A stretch of DNA of 64,000 nucleotides from Ypsolopha sequella (Eukaryota > Arthropoda > Insecta > Lepidoptera > Ypsolophidae): assembly GCA_934047225.1 (NCBI GenBank), contig OW203991.1:5208001-5272000 (forward strand), written 5' to 3'. The notes beneath the pieces are model-generated. The model did no database searches and was not told the DNA's origin. It saw only the letters and a program-made list of their open reading frames with translations. A program made the position numbers and the translations under genes. Below, piece by piece: positions 52,616 through 63,591 of the stretch (its first letter is position 1; every line of letters begins with the position of its first letter).

Positions 52616-52919
52616 AAGCAACTGCATCTACCTCTTAGAATGCCGACATTGCCCGGCTTTCTATGTAGGTGAGACCAAAAACGCACTCCACATACGCATC
52701 AACCAACATCGCCACACATGTGACTCTATGAACAACAACACTCTACCAATACCAACCCACACACGCACTCTCAATTCGCCTTTCAACCATTGTTTCACAG
52801 TTCGCATCATTAAGTCATTTCACCCGGCACTCACAGATATTCAGCTTCGCACGTGGGAATCCTCATACATCTGGTCGCTTGGTGCCCACTTTGGACCAGG
52901 CCTTAACAAACAACACTAA
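52616..52919 (+). pseudogene. PLE GIY-YIG endonuclease, C-terminal fragment
   Basis: The plus strand encodes NCIYLLECRHCPAFYVGETK, then NALHIRINQHR and onward to IWSLGAHFGPGLNKQH and a stop at 52919. The GIY-YIG signature is IYLL...FYVGET with the catalytic Arg in RIN-Q-H-R. This lineage differs from the PLE at 49641 (KYIGQTGRSF), so at least two PLE families are present. The RT domain is absent and the frame upstream of 52616 is only loosely coding. Confidence 0.82.
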
Positions 52920-53539
52920 AACACAGAAAAAAAAATTGTCTTTTATATTTAATGTCATATCTATTGTCAATCTATTGTCAATGCAACTTATGTATGTAAA
53001 GATAATATAAAAAAATAAGATTGACAAACGAGACTGGAGTTTGCTGTGAGTGAGTGAGGTTCTTAAATATATTGATTGCTTTATTTACCAGAGCACTAGA
53101 TGGATACCAATCTCACTATATAATAGGTCTTTACATATGAAATTGCTGAAATTTTCTTACAGGTTCATGAGTTCATAGTTCATGTAATTCAATAGCTATT
53201 TCCATTATTTTTTTGAAAGTTGATTTTAAGGTTTTACATCTAACGTATTAAATTTTGTTTTTGTTGTCAGTTTGATAACCAACATAAAAATTTCAAAAAC
53301 AGTTCGTCCTAAATGCGATCCATTTCCATGATAAGATTCTTAATAATTCTGTACAGCTGACACTTTTCAAAAATTGAAATTATGTTGTCACATTAGTTCT
53401 CCTCGGATTACATGCAGCGCTGCTGTTAGTTGTTATCTTGACAGCTCGTAAGCCATTCACAGCAAGCCATTTGAGAGCGCTGCAAGCAGCGGTGTTTTAT
53501 AACTGCATTGAATACACTCAGAGAACGGATTACTGACGA
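52920..53539. other. No gene recognised
   Basis: Includes a small CTATTGTCAAT duplication at 52957-52980; otherwise AT-rich unique sequence. Confidence 0.4.
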
Positions 53540-53835
53540 GCTATCATTAAACACCAAACGTGAAAAAGATCTCAAATACCCGTTGCTATTAAAACAGGCT
53601 AATTTAAAAACACACCTAAGTATTAATGAAAGAGAGACGCATAATAATAAAGTTCAATTTAATAAGTATCCATTTTTATGAAGTGTATGACTTAATTTAA
53701 TTTTATTGATAATTTTTGACTTAGGTATTGTAATTTTTGATTTGTTTTGTCTTTGATTCGTATACAATTTTAATTAATATGTTATTTTGTAAACTGCTAA
53801 AATGACGTGTCATAATAGCTATAAAAATAAATGTC
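53540..53835 (+). repeat. LINE 3' end
   Basis: Ends GCTAAAATGACGTGTCATAATAG-type sequence then CTATAAAAATAAATGTCTCA, matching the tail of the LINE fragment at 57984-58305 (GACGTGTAATAATAGTTACG, AATGTCTTATGTCTT). Confidence 0.55.
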
Positions 53836-53907
53836 TCATGTACTGCTTTGGTAATGTCTGCGTAATAAATTTTAGTTAAATAGTAATGGGCCAGATTTAA
53901 TTAAAGT

Positions 53908-54276
53908 TTATAGTCCGTTACTATAAGGGCGAAAAGGAATAAATTACGAGGACGATTTAAAACACGAGCGTGGCGAGTGTTTTAAACGTAACCGAGTAAT
54001 TTATTGTTCTTACGCCTGTGTATCATCTAAGTTTTTCAATGCATAGTGTGAGGAAATAAAACAAATATAATCTTGTGAACTTTAAATTATGATTGGCTCA
54101 AAAGGACTGTATCCAGAGCCATTAAACAGTGGAAAAAAAAGGACACAGGAAAGGTTAGCAAACTTCTGGTAAATAAAAAATAAAAAAAATAAATAAAGCC
54201 CTAGGGCAAAATAATCGACTTTCTGTTCGGTTTTGATGCATAAAAAGTGGGCCTTTACGAGCACTTGCATTGAAAA
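53908..54276. repeat. Interspersed repeat family A, copy 3
   Basis: ACTATAAGGGCGAAAAGGAA to CGAGCACTTGCATTG, with small deletions relative to copies 1 and 2. 54277-54579 is unassigned. Confidence 0.75.
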
Positions 54277-54579
54277 CATAAGAACGAAAACCACAATAGC
54301 CTCATGGCAATATTTATTTAAAACCATGGCATTTAACCATGGCAATATTTATTTCAAAGCACGAAAGTGATGAATTTTTAATTAGGCGTTTTCTGAGTGC
54401 GCAAGGATTGTATTCTCGTGATGGTGATAGTTCACACATCTAGTTCACCAGATAAGCTCAGTTCCATCCATCAGCGATACCAGTAAGAAGGTGTCATGTT
54501 TGAATTGAAGCACCAGCACTTTGGTTGATAACACGATAACATTATGATCAGACCCGCTGCGGCCGGAATCAAAAAAGAC

Positions 54580-54745
54580 ACTAAAGCCGATTCTGAAGGC
54601 TTTAATTTTAGTGTTGTCAAATCTAAATTTTCTTCATTGCAAAATAGTCCTTAGATATAAGGAATAGAAGTTAAATTACTTTGGAAAATTTCAAGTTTTG
54701 ACAGCACTATAACTAAAGTTTAAGCCTTCAGAATCAGCTTTACTG
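54580..54745. mobile_element. MITE, CTAAAGCCGATTCTGAAGGC termini
   Basis: ACTAAAGCCGATTCTGAAGG pairs with CCTTCAGAATCAGCTTTA at the right. Inner GTGTTGTCAAA / TTTGACAGCAC is also inverted. Non-coding. Confidence 0.7.
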
Positions 54746-54927
54746 TCAATCCATTATAAATTTTATTTTAATCTTTGTGACCCATTTGAACAAGTCAAAG
54801 TAAAGTCATGGAAAATGTTCTGTTGGAAGCAAACGTTTTCAAAATGAAACTTTTTTTATCGATGTGTCGTCAAGGAGACGTCAGCGTCGCCGACGCCCCG
54901 TAATATTAGAGGGTTTTCTTTATTCTT

Positions 54928-55035
54928 TCATCTTTATTCTTTATTGTACACACACAGAAATTTAAACATAAAGAAAGTTACAGTGAAAAAAGATGCACAT
55001 TGGCGAACTTATCTCTAAACAGAGATTTCTGACAG
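54928..55035 (-). repeat. LINE-type 3' tail
   Basis: Minus strand ends TGTGTGTACAATAAAGAAT; same type as 12724 and 43160. Confidence 0.5.
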
Positions 55036-55313
55036 CAAAACCATCACAATAGGTAAAAGTAACATAAACGAAGTAATCATACACGTGTACACAAAGAAGA
55101 ACATACAAAGAATTATAAAAGTTTAATAACAAAATGAAAATTTATATCAATACTTAATATATATAATATCTTTCTATTCAGATTGTGAGAGGTAATGTTC
55201 TTAAAGGATCCGATAGTTAGACAGTCGCGAATACTATGCGGAAGAGCACTGCACTTTTTTCTGCACTCGTTTGTTACTTTATCTCTTTAGAACAGCTGCA
55301 TTAATGTTGTATA

Positions 55314-56166
55314 TATTTTTTTAATACAGTTGCTCAAAAAGTGGCGTATTGCAGGGACGTATAGCGTTTGGGATGTGTGCTATTACATACTCGAGCTTTT
55401 TCTTTACCTTTTCCGAACTCGTGCGTTCTCTTTCCCAACTGTCAAAATAATGTCTATTAAAAAGAAAAAACCAACCACGAAGTTTTTACTAAAAAAAAAT
55501 CAAAGAAGTTTTTATGATTCATGCAAATATTTCTAAAAAGAAGCTACTATTTTGTTTCAATATCAGATTTAATTATTTGATTCAATGAGTTAGGTTAGGT
55601 TTCATTTCATTTCATCTAATTAAATTTCATTTTCATTTCATATCAATAAAAAAAATCTACTGAAGACTTGGCTGTATGGGCATAGTTCCCTTTGTCTACC
55701 CAGAATGGGTGAAGAAAACAAAAAAAATCTCTGCTTATATTCTTTTACGGTTGGCGCCATTTTCCAAAAATTTTCTTTGCGGGTTTAGTTGTTTGTTGCA
55801 CAAAATGAGTAATTTCGACGATATTTTATTTGAATTGACACCACCGGAACTCAGTATAATTGCACAAAATGCTTCGGAGAACATTTTACCGGAAAAGTCA
55901 AAAAGTCGCTACATATCTACATACTACGAATTTATTGCGTGGAGTATTAGTTAGTTGAGTTTATTGTGTTTTTATTATTTTATTAAATTGCTTCATTTTT
56001 TCGCAACTGTATTAAAAATAGTTGTTCAGTACACGTGCGGAACCGTCATTGCAACTTGTTCCGACTGTCAACCCTCACCTTCGGCTGCGCCTCGGCTCGG
56101 GTAGACATTTGTCGGAACTCTTTGCAATGACAGGCTTTCCGCACTCGTAATGAAATATACTATTTT
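55314..56166 (+). mobile_element. Non-autonomous element carrying one recombinase-like exon, copy 2
   Basis: Inverted, about 95% similar by eye to 2527-3365, with the same ends (TTTTTTAATACAGTTGC at 55318) and the same outer hairpin (56030-56160). The shared edges outside which similarity stops define the unit. Confidence 0.7.
55805..55951 (+). CDS. Short exon, tyrosine-recombinase (Crypton-type) N-terminus-like
   Basis: ATG 55805 encodes MSNFDDILFELTPPELSIIA, QNASENILPEKSKSRYISTY and YEFIAW, followed by a donor-like A/GTATTAG and a stop. It contains four residues (NILP) missing from the copy at 2740-2874, giving the family-like 'LPEKSKSRYxxxYxxFxxW' pattern. Frame conservation in both copies suggests the exon was under constraint before deletion of downstream exons, or was translated in its short form. 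Confidence 0.5.
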
Positions 56167-56799
56167 GGAAATGGTCTCCTTGCAGGGTAATTTTTCGTCT
56201 AGACTTGCATGAGTCTCTTCGCTGGCCCTGATTGGGTCAGGCCATGGTCATGTCGCCAAGTTTTGTCGAGTCGAAATATCCCATAATTTTATAAAGCTTT
56301 TGGGAAACATCCTTGGAGTGATTTTCCCATATAGTTTTGATTTTTTATTATTCTATTCTGTCCTAGATCTATATTTTGTATCAGTTCCAACGGTCTGGAT
56401 TCTCCTGCTGCTTATATCTGGTACTTGAGATTTGGTGTCGGTTATTGGTTTTGAGGTCTATGGGTTGATAGATGAGCATCTTATTGTTAGATAAGATAAG
56501 AAATAAGATATCGTGTGCAAAAACACTTCAGTTATTTGGTGTCATAGACAATACAGCCCAGAAAGACGTCTATTGTTCAACATCTTGCGTACAAATAATT
56601 CTGTCAACAATCGAAACGGGATACTGCAATCCTATTGGCTCTTCCAATCTTACGTATAGCGCCACAAAGAAGACTCTAACGTAATAAATATAGAAGCTAT
56701 TTTGGTTTGGCCTACCGAAACATATAATTTTGGAGTGGCGAATTATATCTGCTGGTTCAGTCAGATGTGTTGACAGAAATCGGTCGCCTGTTATAGACA
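56167..56799. other. Unassigned; possibly decayed coding at 56170-56420
   Basis: The minus strand gives interrupted peptide-like runs (KIKTIWENHSKDVSQKLYKI, GYFDSTKLGDMTMA), suggesting an old LINE or other TE ORF with several stops. The family is not recognised. Confidence 0.3.
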
Positions 56800-57063
56800 G
56801 ATATTATTGAAACACACCTAATAAAATATGTTTGAGTTCTGTATGTGGTTCCTATTCGTCAAACGAGGAGAAAAAGTGTGTTTGAAGACCTCATTTCAAC
56901 AATTATTTCTATCGAAGAAAATTTATCCAAACATGTTTTCCAATTTCAAATCCCTAGATTATATAGTCAAAATGCATATACCAGAAACTGATCATAATTT
57001 TCCGTGTATTTTATGAAGTACACAGAAAATAAACACCCGTATTTTTTTTGCATATCGCCTTAA
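56800..57063. mobile_element. TTAA-flanked MITE T6, left-truncated
   Basis: CAAACGAGGAGAAAAAGTGTG and CATATCGCCTTAA (to 57063). Abuts the hAT fragment at 57068. Confidence 0.7.
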
Positions 57064-57067
57064 GGCG

Positions 57068-57535
57068 ATTACCATCGCCAAATTAGCAGCTCGATATTTG
57101 TCACTACAAATATCAACGGAAACGACATTGAAATAACGTTCATATCACCGCGCAATGCATAGTGGCTGTTACGACGCTCGCTGCGTCCTTGAAAGGGCGA
57201 AATAGGAGAAAATTATACTTTTCACTTGGACGTGATTACTCGATTGAATAATCTTATGTTATGTTTATAGCTATAAAGTTTATCTATTTATCAAGGCATA
57301 GATGAATTCAATCGGCCAAGCCACTCAGGAGCAGTAGGGAATTTGAGGTCAAAAAACACCATTCAGTAAAAAAAAATATTCATGTAGAAGTTTTGGTGGT
57401 ATGAAAAAGAAAAATGTTGCATATGTTGTCCAAGAGTTGATTATTCATAATACATTTTTTCATTATTTTTGGTTTGGCCATAAACGAGGAGTAGGCTTTA
57501 GAAAGTACCCATTTGGCAATAGTAAGGCCCTTAAC
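57068..57535 (-). mobile_element. Internal fragment of the 11038-type hAT element
   Basis: Inverse match to 11740-12010: ACATTGAAATAACGTTCA, ACTTTTGGTGGTATGAAAAA-like, and CATTTGGC-AT at the right edge. TIRs absent. 57536-57983 holds only a 'CAACCTGGGGTCC' hAT-end-like scrap at 57879. Confidence 0.65.
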
Positions 57536-57983
57536 AATTAGAACGTTATCAAATCTCAATGTGTACTCGTACAGTCGTACCTATTTATTTTATTTAATAA
57601 AAGGAAGTGGCGGCATTGGGAATGCATCCTACTGAATCATACTTTGGATCATGATCAATGAACGCTTGCAAGGGGGAACCGTGTGCTATTTTTGAAATAA
57701 ACCAGCTTGTTGCTTCGCTTTTATTCCTTTGTCACAAGAATTAAATTCAATAAGCACGCCCCTTCCAATCATCGAGCGAATACCAACTTCCAATCAAACA
57801 AAGTAATGTGGATGATGAATGAATGGATGTAAAATGGAACGTAGCGTAGAATGCTCTATCTATACCAACGTTACTCAACCTGGGGTCCACGGTCCGTGGG
57901 TATATCCATGGGGGTCTGCTGTCTCATTTCTGTATAAAAGAATATAATAGAATAAAAGAGTAGAATATAAAGAATGAAATAGC

Positions 57984-58305
57984 TTCAAATCTAAGCTGAA
58001 ACGCTATCTCGTCGAGCAAACTCTTTATAAATTTGAAGATTTTGTACCATCACTTTTAAAATGAAAGTTAGGTGTATTAGAAGTTTTTGAATTTGATTGC
58101 TATGTATTATTACTAGTAGAAGTTAGGATTAATTTATTTTTACTTTTTATTGATAATTATTTACATTTATTTTTTTTTACTTTATATTTGTGATTTATTT
58201 TGACTTTGATTTCTATTTTTTTTATTTTTTTTTATTATTACCTGTGTATTATGCTAATGCTAAAGTGACGTGTAATAATAGTTACGAAGATAAATGTCTT
58301 ATGTC
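57984..58305 (+). pseudogene. LINE C-terminal fragment and 3' UTR
   Basis: 57984-58064 encodes FKSKLKRYLVEQTLYKFEDF, VPSLLK, stop, a typical Jockey-group C-terminus, followed by an AT-rich 3' UTR ending GACGTGTAATAATAGTTACG and AATGTCTTATGTCTT. 5'-truncated. Confidence 0.75.
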
Positions 58306-58325
58306 TTAAAGTAATATACTGGGTG

Positions 58326-58540
58326 TTAAGATGAAGTTGCGGAAGCCGGAAACTGGTGATAGTACTCATCTATACGAATAACTTTTACTATGGAGCCAAC
58401 CTTCAAATCGAGAAAAAAAATCAGCTGTTCCATAGAAAAGTTACATAGCTACCCGACCAAAATGTATGAAACAACAGATTTTGTTTTCTCGGACGGGTAC
58501 TATCGCCCGTTTTCGTCTTCGGCAACTTCATCTTACTTAA
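58326..58540. mobile_element. MITE, TTAAGATGAAGTTGC termini
   Basis: TTAAGATGAAGTTGCGGAAG at 58326; CTTCGGCAACTTCATCTTA then CTTAA at 58540. Non-coding. Confidence 0.75.
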
Positions 58541-58598
58541 CAGCCTCTACGAACCCCATCGAAAATTATTGTAAATAAAAATTGGATTTCAGACCCTT

Positions 58599-59257
58599 TT
58601 AAGGCGCTACGGAAAAAAATCGACACTTTAAGGACTTGCATATCTACTTCAGTAAATAATGTATTATTTTGATAAAATTGTATATTATTTTTGGATTCTT
58701 TTTCTAGGGATCTGTTAAAATAGAAACGCGATTGGAGAAATTCGGCTCGATAGAAATATTTATTGAAATTAGGTCCTTTTCGACACCAATTCTCCTGGTT
58801 TGACAATTTAGAATGACATATAGACTGCAACTATATTTTATTAGATAGGTTTTAACGGTACCTAGGACCAGCCCCCCTATTGTGTATCTTTAGTTGCCAA
58901 CTGCACGAGGTGCCTATCATCAAAAACATAGCTAAAAACTGAAATTTCAAAATTGCCTTTAGTGGGTATTGAACTATTAACAATCTGTGTCGTCACTTCA
59001 AGTGCGAAAATATCCTTAGGACATCGGAATTCGATAGTATATCTATGTTTTTGATGATAGACACCCAGTCCAGAAGGCAACTAGAGATACACAATAGGCC
59101 CGCTGGTTAAACGAAATTTTGATAGCAACTTTAGTACATTTTTTATTAATATAAAACCGACTTTTTGCTACTTTTCCACGAATCCGTCCCTGTCGCACTG
59201 AGGATTTTTTCGCATATGGAGTAACAGGGACGCTAAAACTTTTACATATCGCCTTAA
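58599..59257. mobile_element. TTAA-flanked MITE T7 with nested MITE
   Basis: TTAAGGCGCTACGG to CATATCGCCTTAA; interrupted by the CCTATTGTGTATC element. Confidence 0.75.
58876..59098. mobile_element. Nested MITE, CCTATTGTGTATCT termini
   Basis: CCTATTGTGTATCTTTAGTT pairs with CTAGAGATACACAATAGG; inner TGCCTATCATCAAAAACATA is also mirrored. Confidence 0.8.
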
Positions 59258-59595
59258 CACAGAATTTATCGATATTACTGGCCTGACAACAAGACAGGAA
59301 AACCTGTTAATTGAAATATCCTGTGATTCAGCTTTGAAACGGAATCCATAGCTATCCATAGGAAATAGGGATCCATAGCTGAAAAGGTTAGGAAACGCTG
59401 CTCTATGCGTATAGATAGCGTGAAACGTGTCGTTGAACTCTATGGCTCTATCAATTAATGTCAAAATGTCAATGGAAATGTAGGTTAGATGTATGTCTTG
59501 TATTGGTAACCTACATACTTTATTATGTTACCTTGTATTCACATTGTGAACAGACAATATGTTTTGTTCGAAAGAACAAATGGGAATACCCGCCT

Positions 59596-60027
59596 TTAAG
59601 GCGATAACAAAAAAAAGTTTTTTTTTCGAATCCATTTACTCCACTAACGTCTTCTAAGTATTTCATTTTTGGGTAAATGTTTATTGAGTATTTGATTAAG
59701 ATTCTCACTGAAGGCAAAAACGCGATTGGATTAAATTTTCTCGATAGAATTCAATTCCGAAAAGACCTCTAAATTGTTTTATTTTTTCCTGTAATTCTGA
59801 AATCCTAACTAATTTCATTGTGAAATTGCATTCAAAATGTGGAAGTCTCCTCCTCCTTATTATGTAAGTCTCCTTGAAAATCTTTTTGACAAAATAGCTT
59901 AGTACATTTTATATTAATAAAAGACCTACTTTTTGCTACTTTTCCACGAATCCGTCCCACTCGCACTAAGGGTTTTTTCGCACATGGAGTAACAGGGACG
60001 CCAAAACTTTTTTACGTATCGCCTTAA
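59596..60027. mobile_element. TTAA-flanked MITE T8
   Basis: TTAAGGCGATAACAAAA to TTTACGTATCGCCTTAA. Close relative of T5. 59258-59595 and 60028-61016 hold no gene. Confidence 0.85.
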
Positions 60028-61016
60028 ATAAATATGTCGAAATTTGCTCCCGTGGATTTGAGAAATAAGCGTAAATTTTTCGAATAAACGATTCTGAGAT
60101 TATGGAAGTAATCTGAGTTATATAGCTAATAAAAAGATAATCTCATTATATAACGAGAAATTCATTATAGATGTTTCTGTTCCTCTGACTGAAACACCTG
60201 TGACACTCCCTCGGGGATTCATGTCGTGACGATCTGTTTTTTTATACAATGACCTGGGGCTCACCGCGTAATTCTCATTTGTATCAACTTCAAGCAAATG
60301 CATGCGAAATTCACCGCGTGCAAAAGAGATGGCATGTTAGGCGGGTGTCGTCGCACGCACGTCAAATTTCAACCTCAAGTTGATGTTGATGAAAATGTAG
60401 ACCCGCAGCATAACATAGATCCTACTAAACAGTAGCCAGACAATAAATCGATGTCCCAGTCAATTTGCTATCGACGAGCCAATAACAGAGCAAACAAAAT
60501 TACCGAAAATCACTCTCCGAAAGGCTTTTGTGAAGCTTTGAAGTTTCGACGGTAACTGGATTGTTAGAAAATGAAAAGTCTTTTATTGGGTCGGTGCTAA
60601 TCTTTTACGAAATAAATTAAGTTAGTCCGTTGAAGGCGTATAACAGTTTTGTGGCACAAAAAGTTTGGAGAGAATCCTTGGTTTTATGACTTCAGATTTA
60701 ACTTTTAAAAATTGTATTTGAATAGAAGAATATATTTTTTATGAAGCATTTTATTTTAAAACTTAAATATTTATAGATAAGGTTGATTTTGTTTTCTGAG
60801 TCTCGTTAAATGTTAAAGTTTTTAATTGCATGGCTAACTATAACATTTCAAAAATTTCAAGAGCTTTTTATACAAAATAGACAAACAACAATGATTTCTG
60901 AAATATACCTACTTAACCCTCCTAATGCTCATTATTTCTAAAACAATAGTAACACAATAAGATCGTGACTCGGATCCCTCCTACAGACTATATATAGTTT
61001 AATTTTTAATGCACCA

Positions 61017-61770
61017 GCTACACCAATATTATAAAGACGAAGTGTCTGTTAATCTGGTAATCTCTGGAACTAGTGTTCCGATTCTGAAAAACGTTACCTC
61101 TGAGTGCTATAGGCTATAGTTTGTTACCTGGGGACGGGCAGTTCCCTAGGGACGTAGTGATCATTTATATTCACGCGGGTAATCTCTAGTACTACTGACT
61201 GACCCGATTTAAAAAAATCTTTCACTGTTGTAGATAGTTTCACTGGTAGATTCTTGGATATAGGCTGTAGTTCTTTTTTTCCTGGGGCAGGACAGTTCCC
61301 TAGGGACATGGTCATTATAAACTACGGAACCGACTTTGAAAATCTTTCATTGTCGTAATGGTTAAACTCTTCACTTGGATATAGGGTATAGTTTATTTCC
61401 TGTGCAGATCCTTGGGGACATATACGGTGTTACTACAAAACGGTGTTTAACTTTAGACAGTGTTTAAATCTGTCGTTGTCACCTTTGTTTTCATATTGTA
61501 AAAGAGTGACAGCAACAGTTTTAAACACTGTCTAAAGTTAAACACCGTTTTGTGGTAACACCGATAGTCTTTAACCTATTTATTTAATTATTCATTGTTA
61601 TGTATTGTTTTGACTCATATATATATTAACATATATAATTATTTACATGAAAACTAAAAGTCGAAGTCACGTAATATAAATAAATATTTGGTACAATAAT
61701 AAAATTAAAAGATTCGATAGGACTACTCAACAACTAAATCAACGCGGGCGAAGTCGCGTGCAAAAGCTAG
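61017..61770 (+). mobile_element. Helitron-like element with nested MITE
   Basis: The 5' region ACCAATATTATAAAGACGAA and 'TCTCTGGAACTAGTGTTCCG' resembles common moth Helitron-like repeats; the 3' end is ACGCGGGCGAAGTCGCGTGC hairpin then AAAAGCTAGT. Several GGGACAG/GTTCCCTAGG internal repeats. No Rep/helicase ORF, so non-autonomous. Confidence 0.65.
61425..61563. mobile_element. Nested 139-bp palindromic MITE
   Basis: CGGTGTTACTACAAAACGG and GTTTAACTTTAGACAGTGTT are mirrored almost perfectly at 61505-61563 around a short loop; TA at both edges suggests mariner-type targeting. Confidence 0.8.
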
Positions 61771-61803
61771 TCAACAATATTTAATTGAATAAATAATATT
61801 TTT

Positions 61804-62226
61804 AAGAGGCTATGCGAATTTTTATTTTTGTCACTGTCACTCCAAGCGAAAAATCGTGCAGTGCCAGTGGGGCGGATTCAGGGCAAAATGGAAAAAAGTT
61901 GGTTTTATATTTTTATTAAAAAATCTAAAATAGCTAGCAAATTTTCAAATATCAAATCTCTAGATATTGTTAAAACACGCCTAATAAAATATATTTGAGT
62001 TCTTTATATGGTTCCTATTCGTTAAACAAGGAGAAAAAGTATGTTTGAAGACCTCATTTCAACAATTATTTCTACCGAGGAAAATTTATCCAAACATGTT
62101 TTTCAATTTGAAAACCCTAGATTATATATTCAAAATGCATATACCAGAAACTGATTATAATTTTCCGTGTATTTCATGAAATACACAGAAAAGAAACACC
62201 CGCATTTTTTTCGCATATTGTGTTAA
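61804..62226. mobile_element. TTAA-flanked MITE T9
   Basis: TTAAGAGGCTATGCG to CGCATATTGTGTTAA. Full-length, similar to T1 and T3. Confidence 0.8.
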
Positions 62227-62293
62227 ACCTTTTCTTTGGCCTTTTATTGTTTTTAATAGATTATAATATATAAATGAAAAAGTATTAATTAGT

Positions 62294-62336
62294 TTCGAAA
62301 TATATTTCGGCCAACTTGTGGCCGTCGTCAGTCGAA
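62294..62336 (-). ncRNA. Hammerhead ribozyme motif, canonical core residues
   Basis: Minus strand: UUCGA / CUGACGA / C / GGCCA-CAAGU-UGGCC / GAAAUAUAUU / UCGAA. Stem I 5 perfect pairs, stem II 5 perfect pairs, CUGANGA and GAAA intact, H17 = U. The most complete copy of the GAAAUAUAU type. No PLE coding sequence is nearby. Confidence 0.62.
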
Positions 62337-63287
62337 TTTAGTATCATAACGTGAACCAGAATTACTGAAGGCTAAATAAAATACAGACACCCACTTCCCA
62401 ATCCTATTTGATAAACCAGTCCCATCTCATCAAACAAAACAAATGAGCAGCGAATTCCAAATCCAATTAGCTTCAAGCCATTCATTCTCTGCATCATTAT
62501 TCGACCCAACCACGATTCCACTACGACCTTACTCGCTCGTAATAGAGGAGGTTTTCGCACCGTTTATTTTTCAGTTATTTCATATTTCAGCGGCTGCATG
62601 GCCTAGATTCCTCATCATTAACATTCCGCGCACTGTCCGACGTGAATCATCGTAGTTGAGTGCACTTGACCGAGCGATTATTGTGCCCTCGCTAGTGTGG
62701 ATTACTACACTATATGAATGCAAACAATTATTTACAAGAAAAGTTATGTACTGTGACATATAGCTAGGCAATATGTTAGGTTTAGATAAGGTTAGGTCTT
62801 ATAGGTAGGTTAAAGGTCTATTTGTTCGTGTTTAGTTGGCAATCGATAACCTTTATGGATCGACATACGTCTGACTGAATTGTCTGAATTATTTCGTATT
62901 TTCCAAAAATAAATAGAGATCCAGTATAAAAGATCTTTCCAGACAAAACACGAGCAAGATTCCTTAGAGAGTCCCATCAGTGTGAAGGTGGCTCTCCATA
63001 AACAATATTCCTTCGAGAATCCTGATGAAGTATAGCTAACTCTCCATAAGAGACCTCCTGGAGTCTTCGAGAAGTAAAATACCTCCAGCACGATAAGCGA
63101 GTGCCCTACGAAATTCAGTGCTCCCCTTCCTTAATGTGCATATGTTGATTAGGAAAAGGTACGAGTATAAAAAAGGAAATAATACAAGAACTCAAATTAA
63201 GATAAAATAGTATAATTCAAGAAGATTCCTGCTACATCGCGAACAAAGTGACTGTACGTCACAGTACGTATGTCGCAGGATAATCAG
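62337..63287. other. No gene or assignable repeat
   Basis: Moderate GC, short open frames without domains. A TATAAAAGATC at 62925 could be a promoter or LTR remnant. Confidence 0.35.
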
Positions 63288-63560
63288 AAAAACCGGCCAA
63301 GTGCGAGTCGGACTCGCGCACGATGGATTACGTACCATTATAAAAACGGCAAAAAAAACATGTCTGTTGTATGGGAGCCCCCTTAAATATTTATTTTATT
63401 CTGTTTTTTAGTATTTGTTGTTATAGCGGCAACAGAAATCTGTAAAAATTTCAACTGTCTAACTATCACGGCTCATGAGATACAGCCTGGTGACAGACTG
63501 ACAGCGGAGGCTTAGTAATATGGTCCCGTTAATTACCCTTAAGGTACGGAACCCTAAAAA
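63288..63560 (+). repeat. Lepidopteran-type short repeat, near full length
   Basis: AACCGGCCAAGTGCGAGTCG head to GGTACGGAACCCTAAAAA tail; a small deletion removes part of the GACA-rich tract. Confidence 0.85.
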
Positions 63561-63591
63561 CGGAGCAACGTGAAACTCCTAGGATGATTGT

